A stretch of 64,000 bases of DNA from Saprolegnia diclina VS20 (Eukaryota; Oomycota; Saprolegniomycetes; Saprolegniales; Saprolegniaceae): contig NW_008246074.1 of NCBI RefSeq assembly GCF_000281045.1, positions 896,433-960,432 on the forward strand, in the 5' to 3' direction. The notes below the pieces were generated by a model, which was given only the letters and a program-made list of their open reading frames with translations, searched no databases and was not told where the DNA came from. A program made the translations under genes and the position numbers. Every line of letters starts with the position of its first letter. Position 1 is the first letter of the stretch. Positions 20,634-35,700 of the stretch are shown here, one piece after another.

Positions 20634-23534
20634 ATGGACGACGACCGACGCATGAGCTTGCCGACGGCCGACGCAGGCCCCGGCGAGACGATGAACACAA
20701 CGAGCATGGCGACGACGACAACCATGGAGGACGACCGGCCTGGAAGCATCCCGCTCACGTCGAGCACGATGGCGCTGTCCCGGCAGCTGCTGCCGACCGA
20801 GGTGTGCACGCTTTGCCCCGTCCTCATTGGCACGTACACGGTCGACGAGAACGGCACCGCGCTCTGGACGGGCCGCTGGGCGATGCTCGAGGCCGAGTAT
20901 GCGAATGGCATCACGTCGCTCTTTGAGATGAAGTCGAAGAAGGGCCATGGTGCGACCTTGGACGGCCACGGCGACAACGTGACGGACGAAGACGAGAACC
21001 GCGCTTCGCCGTCGCCGGCCGACGATGCGCCGCCGAAAGATACGGTCGTCATGGAGCGGTCGTTCGATGGTTTCTTCCAGATCCAGACGTTGAAGGGCAA
21101 GCCCAACACGGTGCCCGAGAAGGACGTCGTGCTCTCGTTTTACAAGTGCGACGTCGACCACGCGTACCTCGTGCGCGGCAACGGCGAGAACCGGTTCGGC
21201 GCCTTTACGCTGCAAGGGGTGCTCGATGACGCGACCAAGGTCATGCGCCTCTACAAGGCCTACAAGCCGAAAGACAAGACGCCGGTCGCCAAGCGCACGC
21301 GCCCCAAGCCCGCGCCCGCGTCCGCCACGAAGGCACCGGCGTTGAAAAAGCAGAAGAAGGCGCTACCCGGCTCGACGCCCATGTCCGAGTACAACTCGTC
21401 GGCGCCCGGCACGCCGGACGTTGAAGTCACGCACGTCATTGTGCCCCACACGAAGCTCTCGTCGGTCATTTCGATCTCGTCGGGCAACTCGTCGCCTCTC
21501 ATCTCGTCACGGAATCGGTCGGAGCGCAAGCGCGTGATCCCCGCCCACTTGCGCGAAGATGCCGGCGTCGACCGCGACCGCGCGCCAATCATGCGCAAGT
21601 GCCTCGGGACGCTGAAGACGCTCATGGGCAACCCGAAGGCGCTGCCCTTTCTCGTGCCTGTTGACCCCGTCGCGCTCGGGATCCCCGACTACTTCAACGT
21701 GATCAAAGACCCGATGGACCTTGGCACGATCCGGTCCAACTTTGAGTACGGCGTGTACGCCGAGCCCGAGTACTTTGCGAGCCACGTCCGGCTCGTCTTT
21801 ACGAACGCGATGCTGTACAACGCGCCGCACACGCAGGTGTACGTCTTTGCGCACAAGCTGCTCGACGACTTTGAAAAAAAGTACAAGAGCCTCCTCAAGA
21901 ACGAGTCGGCGGCCGCCAAGTCGCGCAAGCACGGCAACACGTCGGACGGCGAGGGCTCGGTCGACAGCAACCGCGCGAAAAAGTCCAAGCGCGCGTCGCT
22001 CACCAAGAACCAAGAGATCCAGTCGCTCAAGCAAGAGATTGAGAAGATGAAGGTGATTGTGCAAGAGATGGCGTCGGGCAAGGGTACGCCGCCGCTCGGC
22101 ACGCCGATTGGTGGCAACCCGATCAAGTCGACGAAACCTCGGTGCGTAGTCTCTTGCTAGCAGCAATGGTGGCTCATGGCACCTGCTCGTAGACCGTTCA
22201 AGATGCAAGACATGACGGAAGAGTACCTCTCGCGACCCATGACGGCGACCGAGAAGCACAAGCTCACGGCCGACCTCAAGGAGCTCCCGGAAGACAAGCT
22301 CTCGCGCGTGCTGCAGATCATCTCGGAGACGGTGCCGCTGCATACGATCACGCAGGGCGACGACGAGGTCGAGCTCGACATCAACATGTTTGACACGCGC
22401 TGCCTCCGCATGATTGAAGGCTACGTCCGGGTACGCGCATCACCCGCTGAGCATCGTGTGCTCATGGCGTTCGATGCGTAGGAGCAAAACATTGCCAAGA
22501 AGCGCAAGCGCCCTGCCAAGCGACCCAGCGTCAAGGGTGCCTCGGAGAGCCGCCTGCAGTACGCCAAGGAAGTCGCCGAGTCGGTCAAGTCGCGCCACGA
22601 GCAACTCAAGAGCCAGCTCGCTGCCATTGAGGGCGAGACGTATGTGCCGCCGCAAGAAGTTGTTGCGGCCGCCGCGCCGGTGCCGGTCCCGACGATTGAA
22701 CACAGCTCGTCGGGCAGCTCGTCGGACAGCTCGAGCTCGTCGGGTACGTCATCCTTGCGATCCAGTGCAACGAAGCTCATGGGCTGATGTAGACGACGAT
22801 TCGGACAGCAGCGACTCGGACACGGAGCGGCCTTTGCAAAAGGTCTCTAGCTACCACTTCTAGATGCGCGTGGGCCTCCTGGATGATTCATCTGTTGTGT
22901 GGTTAGTCGCCTCCACTTGTAAGTGCCTCTGCTCTGACCTCCTCTGCGGAGATTGGCAGCGCCGTGGGTAAGCATGGCACTCATATGTGTGGTAGGTTAA
23001 TCTGTGTGTGCAGTGGAGGGCGATACCGAGCCATTGAAGGTCGAGAACCACTGCGCGTGGACCAAGCTGGCCTCGATGGACGCGGCGGGGCCGATGCCGA
23101 TCCAGTCGAACGAGCACGCGTCGAGCTCGCTCTGGCTCAAGGCCCAAGCCGAAGAACAACAGAAGCTCCAGAAGGAACAGCGCAAGGACTCGCAGTCGTT
23201 TGCCGACGACATGGCGCAACAGGTAGACGACCGCTGTACATGCTGCGATGGCTCATACCATGGTCTCTAGAAACAAAAGGAGATGGAAGCACGCATGAGA
23301 GAGATGGAACGGGAACGGGAAGAAGCAGAGCGGAAGAAGGCCGACGAAGCGGCGGCCGAGATTGCAGCGCGGGAAGCGCGGCTGCGGGAGCAAGAGAAGG
23401 CGCTGGCGAGCCAGCGGGCACAGGAGAGGGAGAAGCTGAAGCGGGACATTGTGGTCGATCTCGCACCGGACACGCAATTCCGCGAAGACGTGGAGCTGTT
23501 TGGGACGGCCTCCTTCTTTCGACCTAGTAGTTAG
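20634..23534 (+). CDS. BET-family chromatin reader: one bromodomain plus NET domain
   Basis: Seven exons: 20634-22141, 22193-22430, 22482-22743, 22793-22842, 22907-22967, 23014-23222, 23271-23534; 863 residues. Residues about 60-205 form a beta-rich domain (LWTGRW, RSFDGFFQI, GNGENRFGAF) that I cannot name and that animal BRD2/3/4 lack. The bromodomain (about 318-420) has the ZA-loop LPFLVPVDPVALGIPDYF and the acetyl-lysine Asn in MLYNAP. The NET domain spans the next exon (MTATEKHKLTADLKELPEDK, then DINMFDTRCLRMIEGYV). A Ser/Asp acidic patch and a C-terminal coiled coil follow. Animal BETs have two bromodomains; one bromodomain plus NET resembles plant GTE proteins. It should bind acetylated histones and recruit transcription factors. 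Exon 5 (61 nt) was found because it alone keeps the frame. Confidence 0.88.
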
Positions 23535-23588
23535 AGCACCACCATTATTTAACACCCTCGACCACCACCACAAGTTGTCTATTACGCT

Positions 23589-24554
23589 TTACTTCTTCTT
23601 GTGGACAATGTTGTACAAGACGACCGACGCCGAGACGCAGCCGACAGCGCCGATGATGCCGTCGTGCAGCTTCTTGCCGAGGATGCGCTCGGGCAGCCGG
23701 ACGCCGGCCGTGTTGCTCGACACGATGAGGTCGCACGTCGACTTGAGTAGCGTCAGCGTCTTCTTCCAGCGCGCGCTCTGGACCGCGTCGATCTCGGCGA
23801 GCAGCGCTTGCGCGTCGTCGGGCGTCAGCGACTAGGCACGCTGTCGATGCGCATCTCTCGTGAGCAATTACGTACGTTGTCGGCCTTCTTGGCGGCGAGC
23901 GTGTTGTGGAGGTCCGTCTCCTTGTCCGTTTCCTGGTCGTACAGCGTTAGCACCCCGTTCAGATAGGATACTGACGGACCTGCTTGAGCGCTTCGTACGC
24001 GAGGACAAAGCCGGCGACGTTGGCGCAGAACCTATCCGTCGATCGCGTCGATCGGCCAGCCGTGGGACGTGGTACCAGAAGTAGCCGCCGCGCTTCATGG
24101 CCTCGGCGGTGTCGATGTTGAGCACCTTGTTGGCGCCAAAGAAGGCTGCGTTGTCAAAGAGGAAGAACGTGCACTAGACGCAACCACGCGATGAGGACGT
24201 CGAAGGCAGCATCGGCGTACCATGCCCACGTCCTGGACGAGCTGTAGGTTGCGCTGGTACGGCGCGACCGCCTACGCATCGCCGTGAGCGCCACGCTACG
24301 CGCCTTCGCACGCTTACCTTGTTGTTGAGCGTCGCCGAGATCTTGGAGCCATAGTTGAACGACTTGCCAACGCGGAAGGCCTTGCGCGCCGACTGCGTGG
24401 CCTTGAAGAGCGCCGTGAGCTGCTGCCCGAGGACGCTCTTGGGGTCGGCGGCGAGGATGTAGTAGGCGATCGCCCGCGTCGAGTACTGCGTGAGCTTGGT
24501 GAGCTTGTCGCGGCCCTCGAGGTCGTTGCTCAGCGTCAGGAGGGTGTCGGCCAT
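23589..24554 (-). CDS. PEX11: Peroxisomal membrane protein PEX11
   Basis: Six exons on the minus strand: 24554-24318, 24271-24221, 24173-24076, 24031-23980, 23932-23876, 23831-23589; 245 residues, normal for the family. The N-terminal amphipathic region (EGRDKLTKLTQYSTRAIAYY and ARKAFRVGKSF) is the PEX11 hallmark, followed by FLFDNAAFFGANKV and a C-terminal hydrophobic segment ending in HKKK. PEX11 curves and elongates the peroxisome membrane and drives its proliferation. It is divergent from the GDH-family gene (220-bp shared promoter with CCAAT boxes) and its 3' end is 55 bp from the convergent BET gene. Confidence 0.9.
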
Positions 24555-24774
24555 CGTCGTTTGCTGTCTGGTGTTGACACGACAGAAATTCTTGTGGCCA
24601 AGTTGCCGTTCCATCGCAACTTCAAGCTACGGTGATTGGCTAAAAAGATTTCCGATCGACCAATCCCATGAAAGTCGGACCAGATCTGGTATCTTATTTG
24701 CCGAGCGATAAGAACTGGAGCGATGAGGAACGTGTGTCATTACGCAACTTGCGATCTTCTTGCCTTCTTCCCCA
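24555..24774. promoter_or_regulatory. PEX11/GDH-like divergent promoter
   Basis: 220-bp gap with a GATTGG/CCAATC pair near 24632 and 24659. No exon is seen. Confidence 0.4.
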
Positions 24775-26732
<1,958 letters not shown>

Positions 26733-26736
<4 letters not shown>

Positions 26737-29700
26737 GGCATCGTTGTCGTCGTTTGACCCGTTACGACGTGGACCCTAACCACCATAAGACATCCGCGTG
26801 GTGTCACTTTCTCGCATTGTATGATCCAGTACCAGTAGCGCACGTGCTGGTGGGGCGACAGCGCCCAAGCGCGTTCTTGCCAGTGGCCGCAGAGGCCAAC
26901 CACCGTCGAGTGGGCGTGCGCCGTCTGCAGCGGAAGACTGCCAACGCGCAGTCGCGCCGCGTCCACCGCAGCAAGTCGGTCCAACTAGCAGCAAAATGCA
27001 AGCCATCCTAGCAACATATCTTTGAGGCAGCCTACCACATAGGCGTCGTTGGCGTCAAGGCGCAGAGCCCTGGCCAAGAGAAAGCGTGCGGCCCCGAGAT
27101 CACCGAGCACGAGCTCGTGGTAGAGGCTACTTTGCACGAGCGCCGTACTGCGACTTGGCCATAGCACGACGCTCCAGCGCAAGAGATGGCCGAGCCAGGC
27201 CAGCATCGAAGGCGGCGTCGAGGATGCAGTTGCCCGCGCCATTAACGCGCGTCCTTGGTCGCTCGATGCGCGCTGACTGAGCAGGAGGAGGCTGTAAGCG
27301 TACAGGGCGACGCCGGGTGGCTGTCGCGTGCGCATTAGCGGCTCGTAGAGTCCTCGGGCCGACACCACGTCGAGCTAAGCGCACTGTGTTGCAAACCGCC
27401 GATGGCCGAGCGGCTTTGTACCTCGATAAAATGCGCTCGTAATGCACGGTGCAAGGGCGAGGCATCGAGCGCCGCGAGAGTAGCGCGCGCCGTCGTATCC
27501 TTGGGGTGCATCAGAAGCCCCCGTTGCAAAAACAGCCAGCGCCGCATTGACCGCTACACACTGCCCTTTTTACCTGCCGAATCATGCGCATGCGCACCTG
27601 GAGACGCGTAGCATACGTATCCATGACGGTGGACCACGCTTCGACACGCGAACGTCGACTCGCTGTGGCGCGCAGCAACGGCCCGAGCGCGGTCGGCAGC
27701 CGCCAGTACGCCCGCGCGCGAAGACGGTTGTACCTACGCCCCATGACGTGCTGTTGTTGGGTCGAGATGCGCACCAAAAGAAGCGTGAGAGCGCGCTGCT
27801 GGCCGCGACGTCCTCGGACGAAAGCTTCATGTAGTGCCACTCGGCACTCAACGCGAGAACGCACTTAGCGCGCTGCTGTAGCCGGCGCGTCGGTCCGTCA
27901 CGACGCGGCAGTGCGGCGCGAAACGCAGTGTAGTTCTAGTAGCAGGTAAAAAAGCATAGTGCGATCGACTCGAGGACCTCGGTAATGCAAGGGTCTGAAG
28001 GCGCCAGCGTCTGCGCTTGAAGAAAGCACGTTTCAGCGCGGTCGACGTCGTCGTAGATGTGGTCCAACACCAGCGCCAAGTGAAGCCATGCCGTTGGGTC
28101 GTTGGGATCGTAGAGGACCGCGTAGTGGAAGAAGGCGTGCAGGGCCAACGAAAAGAAGCGAGCGTCGTTGGTTGCAGCTTTGGCGTCGGCAATGCGCTGA
28201 TTCGCCTCTGCGAGAGTGTGCAGCCGTGGCGCTTGGCACGTCGCGAGCAGGTGAATGGCGTAGGCGCACGAAAGGACGGGGTGGGCACTCACTTTTAGCG
28301 CGTCACGGTACAGCGCCTTGGTGGTGCGGCCATTGCGCTTCCAATAACGTAAGACCATGGCGTTCAGTATGCTTCAAGGTACCTGGAAGGTATGTACGTG
28401 TAGCGTGTAGTTGATGATCGCTGCCGCACGTGTTGGCTCGGCCTTGTACTTGGCCTCGACCGTGGCATGGTACTTCAGCGCTTGCACAAGATAATACAGC
28501 GACACCGTCACAATGGGTCGCACGTAGCGCCGATACAAGCGCTGCAACGTGCCACGTCATGCAAATCACATCAAGTTGATACTTTCCGACCTGTAACCGC
28601 CGCGCCATGGCATGCTGCACCGCCAGAGACGCGGGGACGTGCGACCGATGCGACGACGCGGGCGGTGTCCAGTACGTCAAGTTCGACGTCGCATCGTACC
28701 TAGCGACACGAGTCGACTGCGCCATTTGTAGAAGGTTGTATACCAGTAGAGCTGCAAGCACTGGTGCAACGCTGTCGGGTCCAAGTACAACGACCATGAC
28801 GGACAGTGCAACACGGTCGATAGGCGCAGCGAGTACTTGAGCCGATGGCGAGGAGGACCGCCGCGGGGATGCCAGCCGCCGTCGCGCGACTCGACGAGGT
28901 GACGCACATAATGCTACGACACTACACTCATTTCCGAAGGAGGGCTGTTGAGCGTACATGCACCGACCACGGAACGTGGCGTTGACGGCAAAGCCAGCGA
29001 TAAGTGGCAGCCACGACATGGTCTGGGCCCTTGACAAACTCGCTCAAGAGCAGAGCACACGGTAGCGCAGTATCGGGGTGCACTCGGAGGGCGGGCGCGA
29101 AGTACGTGCGCCATGCCGCCTGTAGTACCTCTCGCCTCGGATCGAGCTCGGCGGCGCGCACGAGGAGGTCGCGTACTTGCTGCGGGACCTAGTGCGTTCA
29201 CATGGTTCTTTCGCCTGGTTGCAAGGTCGGCCAGACCTCGAGGCTTTCTGTATCGCACTGCAGGAGGCTAAGGGCGAGGCCGTAGAGCACCAGAGGCTCA
29301 TTTGGCGTCTCACGCATGAGTACTTCCAAGCTCTTTTGCGCCTCTTGAGTATCCCCGAGAAAGCTTAGGACGTAGAGCGCACGCTCCAGCGGCGCCATGG
29401 CGTCGGCCTCTCGCACGTAGTCTCTCGCCAAGCCCACGGCGGTACGCAAGCACGGCGCAAAGCGACGCATGACATGGTAGTAAATGCACATGCGGCGTCG
29501 CCACCAGCGCTATCCAAGTCGTATGCCTCTGTTTGCAAATTCAGGGTTTACCGCGACCAGCGCCGCCGCAGCAAAGTGCCGAGGCGCCGACACATCCCAG
29601 CGCTCCGCGTTAAACTGGGTTTGAAGCGCAGCTGGGAGTCGCCAGAAGACTTGTTCGATGTGCACATAGAAGCCCAGCGTGCGCGCGTCCGCCATATGAA

Positions 29701-32700
29701 TCTCGAGCCGCTTTGTACTGGTTGTCGAGAGGACAACGCGCGCCTGCGCCTGCATAGCTATGGACGGCCCGGCGTAGCGCAACCTGTAGCCGTCGCGCGC
29801 CAAAAGCTGGTATAGCCACTATATCACACCGATGATTTCGTATTCACCGCGCGGTTGTCGACACTGTACCTCATAACAAGGCGACACCGTGGGCACCGTT
29901 GTGAGCTCGATATCGAGCGCTTTGCTAAAGAAGTTGTACGCTTCCCGGACGTCCTTGGCCACGTGGTAGCAAAGGACGCCAGCGGCAACGAGTGCGTCGA
30001 CATGGCGGGGGTTGCCCACCAAGTGCCACGCGAGTGCGCGCCAGAGCTTCAACTCGCGCAGTCGCATCGTTCCTGCAGCTTGAAGCGACTGAAAGATGCG
30101 CACCGCCCGAGGTAGAAACAGCGTGCGCGTATCGAGAATCGAGCCCAGTGCCAAGCATAGCTGCAGCTCAGTCGTGCTGGACGACCGTAGTTGGGCCGCG
30201 GCCAAGCGCGAGAGCCATTCCGACTACACGGCCATCGTTAATATACCATCATAAGCGAGTCGACACGAACAGGCGACTGAGACCAGCCGTGCGCGACGAG
30301 CTGCAGCATTTCATCGTCGTCGTCGTTGTTGACGTCCGCAGCCGGAGGCTGAAGAAAAGCCAAGTTGTGGTACAAGCGCGTCGCCATCGTATGGGTGCCA
30401 ATGGCATGCTGCTTAACCCAGCGCTATGCAATTACACGTCAAGTCGACGAGAGTGGCAAAGGGAAGGCGTACTTGAAGGCGCGTTGCGAGCTCGTCGAGC
30501 GTGCACGCCGCGATCGGAGCGCAGTAGAGAAGACGCTTTGGCGCTAGAAACACCCGGCGGGCGACACGATCCCACCTACGCAATTAGAACATGCTCCCAG
30601 GTCGAGCACAGCTACCAGTAGAAAGAGAAGGCGGCTCCGAGTACCCGCCGTCGCTCGATAGATCGTGGCCCGGTCGCAAATACCGTCGCACTCATGTGTG
30701 CGTTTGCACGGAGCGAGACGATCTTGTACGCAGACGTCGACGCCAGATGCCCCTCGTGCTACCCAGCAGATGTGACAACATGCAAAGGCCGACGTTTCTA
30801 CCTCCGTCACCAGAGGGGCAAGCGCTGGTGCGACTGCGAGTGCGCGCCAGTAGTAGCGTACTGCCAGCACGGGCAAATCGGAAATGTACTGGTGCACAAC
30901 GCCCGATACGAAAAGGGCCAAGCCGTTCGTCGGGCTGGCAACGCGCGCGAAAGCGACGACGTCTCCGAGGAGCTGCCACGTTGCCGTCGTCGGATCCAGG
31001 CTGGCCGCTGTCGTGAGCATGACGCGGGCGGCGTCACAGCGCGGCAACTCGAGCGCTGCCGCAAGTCCTCCACAGCGCAACTGTACAGGATCCCGCGCCG
31101 TCGTCTCGGTTCCGTACGACTGCAGCAGCTGCTCGATCGACGCAAAGGTGTCCCAAAGGGACTTGGCACCCGAGAGGCGGGCGGGCGAAGACGTCCACAC
31201 AAAGAGAGGCCTCGCCCACGACCGCCGGTACCACGCTTGGAGCCGCCGCGCCGCCAGCTGCCAATGACGCCGACGCACCGCCTCGGGCAAATGCCATCGA
31301 TAGCGCTCTGTCTTGGTGTTGTACCTGCACTGTCCATGAGCCTCACGACACGTGACGTAGATAACGACCAGAACGTGATGCGGTCAACGTGGCAGCGCGT
31401 CCACGGAGCCAATGAATCCGCCGCATCGTGCGACACGAGAAGCGTCTTGGTAGCACCAAGCATATAGGAGGGCGACGTCCCCTGCAGTGGTCCTCGCCAC
31501 CGCCGTGCATGTAGAAAGCGTTGGTGCATCTAGTCGCGCGTGTCTCCGCGTTCGATGGTAGGAACCGCAATACCTCGGAGAGAGTAGACTTGGCGGCAGG
31601 AAAGTTCAAAAGGCTAGTGCTATAGACGCGCTCGGCCACGTCCAGCCGCGGCGTAAGGTACTGCAAGCAGAGAGCGTAGTTGAGCCTGCCCCACCATATG
31701 CAAGGATGGGCCGTGAGAGCCGCTTGGCTGTGCAGTAGCAGCAGCAGGGCAGCGTCGGCGCGCGTCGCCAACCTTTGCCAGTGCCGTCGCCAACGCAAAG
31801 CTTTCTCGCACTGGCGTTGCGCCCCGAGCACGAGCAAGAGACCACCGACAGCGAGTGCGTCGGTTGGATCTGCATACACCGCCGCCGTGTAGAGGGCTTG
31901 GGCGTCGCGCCACCGACCCTAATGGTGACGCATGTGTCGTCAACGGATCGAAGAAGAAAGTACGCACCAGCTCAAAGTGAAGGCCGAGGGCGCGCCGCAA
32001 GGACTCCGATGCGGGTTGTGGCAAGTAGTCGTCAAGACTACGGTACCCCAAATAGTGCCGGCGTTGCGTCCATACCCGGCACCAAGTCTAATGCAAAGCC
32101 ATGGCCAACTTGAAATGTTGATACAATGTACCTGCAGCGTCTCCACGGCCCGGCGTTGCGCTTCACATGCGACGATTGTGTCCATAGCCGCGGCAACATC
32201 CGGCGACATTGTAGCGCGATGGGGTGCGCTCGCAAGCAGTCGCTCCCACACGCGTTGGCCCGTCGGTGCGTGGACCCTAGTGTCAGCGTCAAACCGCATG
32301 AGCTCGATCCCACAACGACCAGAAAAAAAGACGACGCAGCCGGCTTTGGCCTGGGTGGCGCTCAACGTGGTGCTCCATGCGGTACCAGACGTCGATGCGG
32401 GCGATCGCGCGCGAGTGTTGGCTCCAATACAAGCCTCGCGACGGCCCTTGGCCCGACCAGAGTGCTCCCAGCATGCGCTGGCGCTGGAAACGAAGATAGA
32501 CCTACGAGCTGTGAGATCTCCCCGATATTGCAGTTGTACCGCGTGGGTTTGAGCCGACTCGGTCGGCGTCGACGCGAGGCGCGAGGCGCGGCACAGGAGC
32601 CGCTCGGCCACGTCGACGTCGTCACAAAAGAGCTGGCGGTAGAGACCATAGTAGAGCCATGTGCGACACGCGTGCGGTCGCGTCACGACAGCAAATCGCA

Positions 32701-35700
32701 GCGACGTCATCTCGAGCGGAGACCAATCGATGCGCTGACGTCGCAGCTGCTGCAACTGAAGCGTCATCGCCTGCGGCAAGTACGCTTGTGCAAACGCATC
32801 GAGAAGCAAAGCCCCACGAACTAGAGGCTCGTTCGGGGTCGTTGTCAAGAGGGTGTGGTAGAGCGCTTTGGCGCGGTCAGCATCATGCTAGGGTAAATAA
32901 GGGTTAGGTCTAATTAGTAAATCACAAATGAATTCTATAGTCGTCGACGTTGTACCAGCACAAAATGAATGTGGAGAGCGACTGTCAGCATGCGCCGATG
33001 CGAGTGCCGGTCGTCAATGTACCGGGCCTCGGCAAACGTGTTGGTCTGCAGTGCCCAGACCGCTTCGGTCAGCGTCGGAAAGAAGAGGTACCGCTGCGTC
33101 CTCTTGCGGAGCCAGCGCTAAAGCTTGTCCAGACCTCTTCTCCAATAACCGAGTCGGTTGTACCTGTAGCACGGCTGCCGCCACCTCGAGACGCCGCGTC
33201 ACCGTCAGCGTGGGGTACGTAGGTTCGACAAGGCCGTCGGCGCCGAGCGGTTTGGCCGTCCACACAGTTGACACGGGTGTAAGCGCCGGGTATCGCATTC
33301 GAAATGCTGCATAGTTCTAGACCAGCATATTCAGTGTTCAGCCAACAAGGTCGTAGAGTACGAGCAACAGCATTGGCGACGGCGACCGCGCCAGCGCCTG
33401 CGTATATACATCGAGCGCCCGACCCGGTCGATGGCTCACACGATCTAAAAAGACAGCAAAGCTCTCGAGCACCAGCGGGTGCGTCGGTCGGTGCAGATAG
33501 GCCGTCTGGTAAAAGAGATATTCGATCGAGTCGACCGACGGCCGGTGGAGATGGCGACCGTAGCGCTGGAGTTGGAGGTGGGCCCACCGCCGCCAATGTG
33601 GCGCCGTCTCGGTCGCGAGCCAGAAGGCACTGGCGCAGCAGTGCACAAGCGCCGTGTCGGCGAGGCTGCGCTCTTGCGAGAAACAGAGCCGCATGGCGTA
33701 CTCGTAGAGCAAGGCGGCATGCGTCCGCGCTTCGAGCTAGTACATCATCAGGAGACAAGTAAGGGCATACCACTGTCTACTTGGCCCAAGTGCGTGGCGA
33801 GTGCGACGTGCAAGGTTGAGAGATCGTGCACCGCGATCGGCAATGTCGGCTTTTGGTTGTCGAAGCGCTGGGTGTGAGCAAGAGCCCGCACGCACTGGCG
33901 AAAGTTGTGGTTGAACATCTGGTGGCGAAACCAGATCTACCAGACTCGACTCGAGCGCGACCAGACGTGGCTTTTTCTACCTGCACCACGACGGCGGCGT
34001 CCGGAAGCGACAACCGCACGCGTCGCGCGCGCCGAGGGTAAATGTAGTACGGTCCGCCACCAAACCATTGGGTCGTGTTGCGAATGTGCTGGTACTCGAC
34101 CATGCTGTGTGTTGGCGTCGAGGACGATAGAAATATTGTCAATAGCTTGGGCGACGAGGTGCGCCACCACCCCGAAACACGGTGGACATATTCGTACGTG
34201 CTGCGCACCTGCACGCGCACCCATTGGTCGCACGCTTGTTGAATCGCGCGCTGCAGTGCGCGACGGCGCCGGTAGTGGCACTGGCAGGCGAGCGCCACGA
34301 GGCCCTTGGCCGCCGCTGTGACGTCGTCGGTCGTGGCGAGTGTGTAGCCGCCCTCCGCCGTTGCAATCACATGCAGTCGGTGGAGGTACTAGAAAAGACA
34401 ATTATGGCAACTGAGATCGATGACGATGCCGCACCGTCATCACATCGGTGGGCGATCGGTATGGTTGCACCGTCTGCCACACAAACGAGTCTCTACACCG
34501 TTGCAGGAATGACATCACGCAGCTTGAGGACGATGCCAGACCGTGGGTTGTAGATGCGAAGGGTCACGAGCCCCGTGGTGCGGTACGCCTCGACAATCAT
34601 GCGATACAGAGGTGGCGATGCAGGCGGAGCCCCAACGGAGGCCGGCTCAAAGCACCAGACGCCAAAGTGGACGCACTCGCCACGCCGGTACGTCACGGGT
34701 TTGACCGAGAGGCGCAGGGTACTTGGAGGCACGAGCTGCAGCCGCGGAGTCAATGCACTTAGCGTCAGAGCCATCGACGCGGACGCTGGCAGGCAAAGAT
34801 GCTCGGTCAATAGCGACGTGGAAATGTGGAGGACATAGACAGCCGACGTGATAGGGTTGTACGCCGAGAGGGTTGCGACGGTGGGCTGGCGCGCGTCGCG
34901 GTGCAGGGACACGAGCAGTCTAGTGCTGAGGTGTCTGTGGGTAGAGACCGTGATCGCACCGGTCCACCGACGTTCATGGCGCCGCCGGCGAAGACGGCGG
35001 TCGTGCCAGAACGCTGCTTTCTCCGCGCGCACTTGTCGGTCCCGCTGTACTTGGGCTTGAACGGCTTTGCGTCGGAGACTTCGGCGCACAAAGCAGACAA
35101 GGACGAGAGCGCTTCGCATCTCGAGCGCGGCCCGGAGTCTCGCGTGGTGGGCAGCAAGCTGCACAAGGTACCGACGTCGCTGGGCGTAGCAGCGCCAGAG
35201 CGCTTGCAGTCGTATCGTTCGCCAGCGCAAGAGGCGAAATCTACCGCCACACCATCAGCCGCGCGCTCCCAAATCCCATATAGTTGCTCGTTACTGAGTA
35301 AAGGCGCGGTAGCCGCGATGCGTCGCCTGCAGTCGCACGACAGCACAGAGGCGGCGGCCCAGTCGTCGTAGCGCCATCTCGGTCGCTCGAGACAACAACT
35401 GGCGTTGCACGGCCACAGGGCCCTGCACAAGGACCCACGCGTAGATGAAGAAGGCGATTGCGTCGTTGGGCGTCTTGGGCGGCGGGTGCGCGGCCGGGAC
35501 GTGCTTGTACGTACTGTGCGCCATCGCCACCAAGCACGTTTTCCAGTCGGGCAGCAGAAGCGACGATTGATGCGGTCGCAAATGCAGTGAAAAGTAGGCG
35601 TGGACGCTGGCAGCCGAAGTGAGGAGCAGCACCGTGTGGAGCCGGTAGCTCTTGAGGAACAATGAGAACTTGACGTTGGTGACGCCGTGGGTGACAGGAA

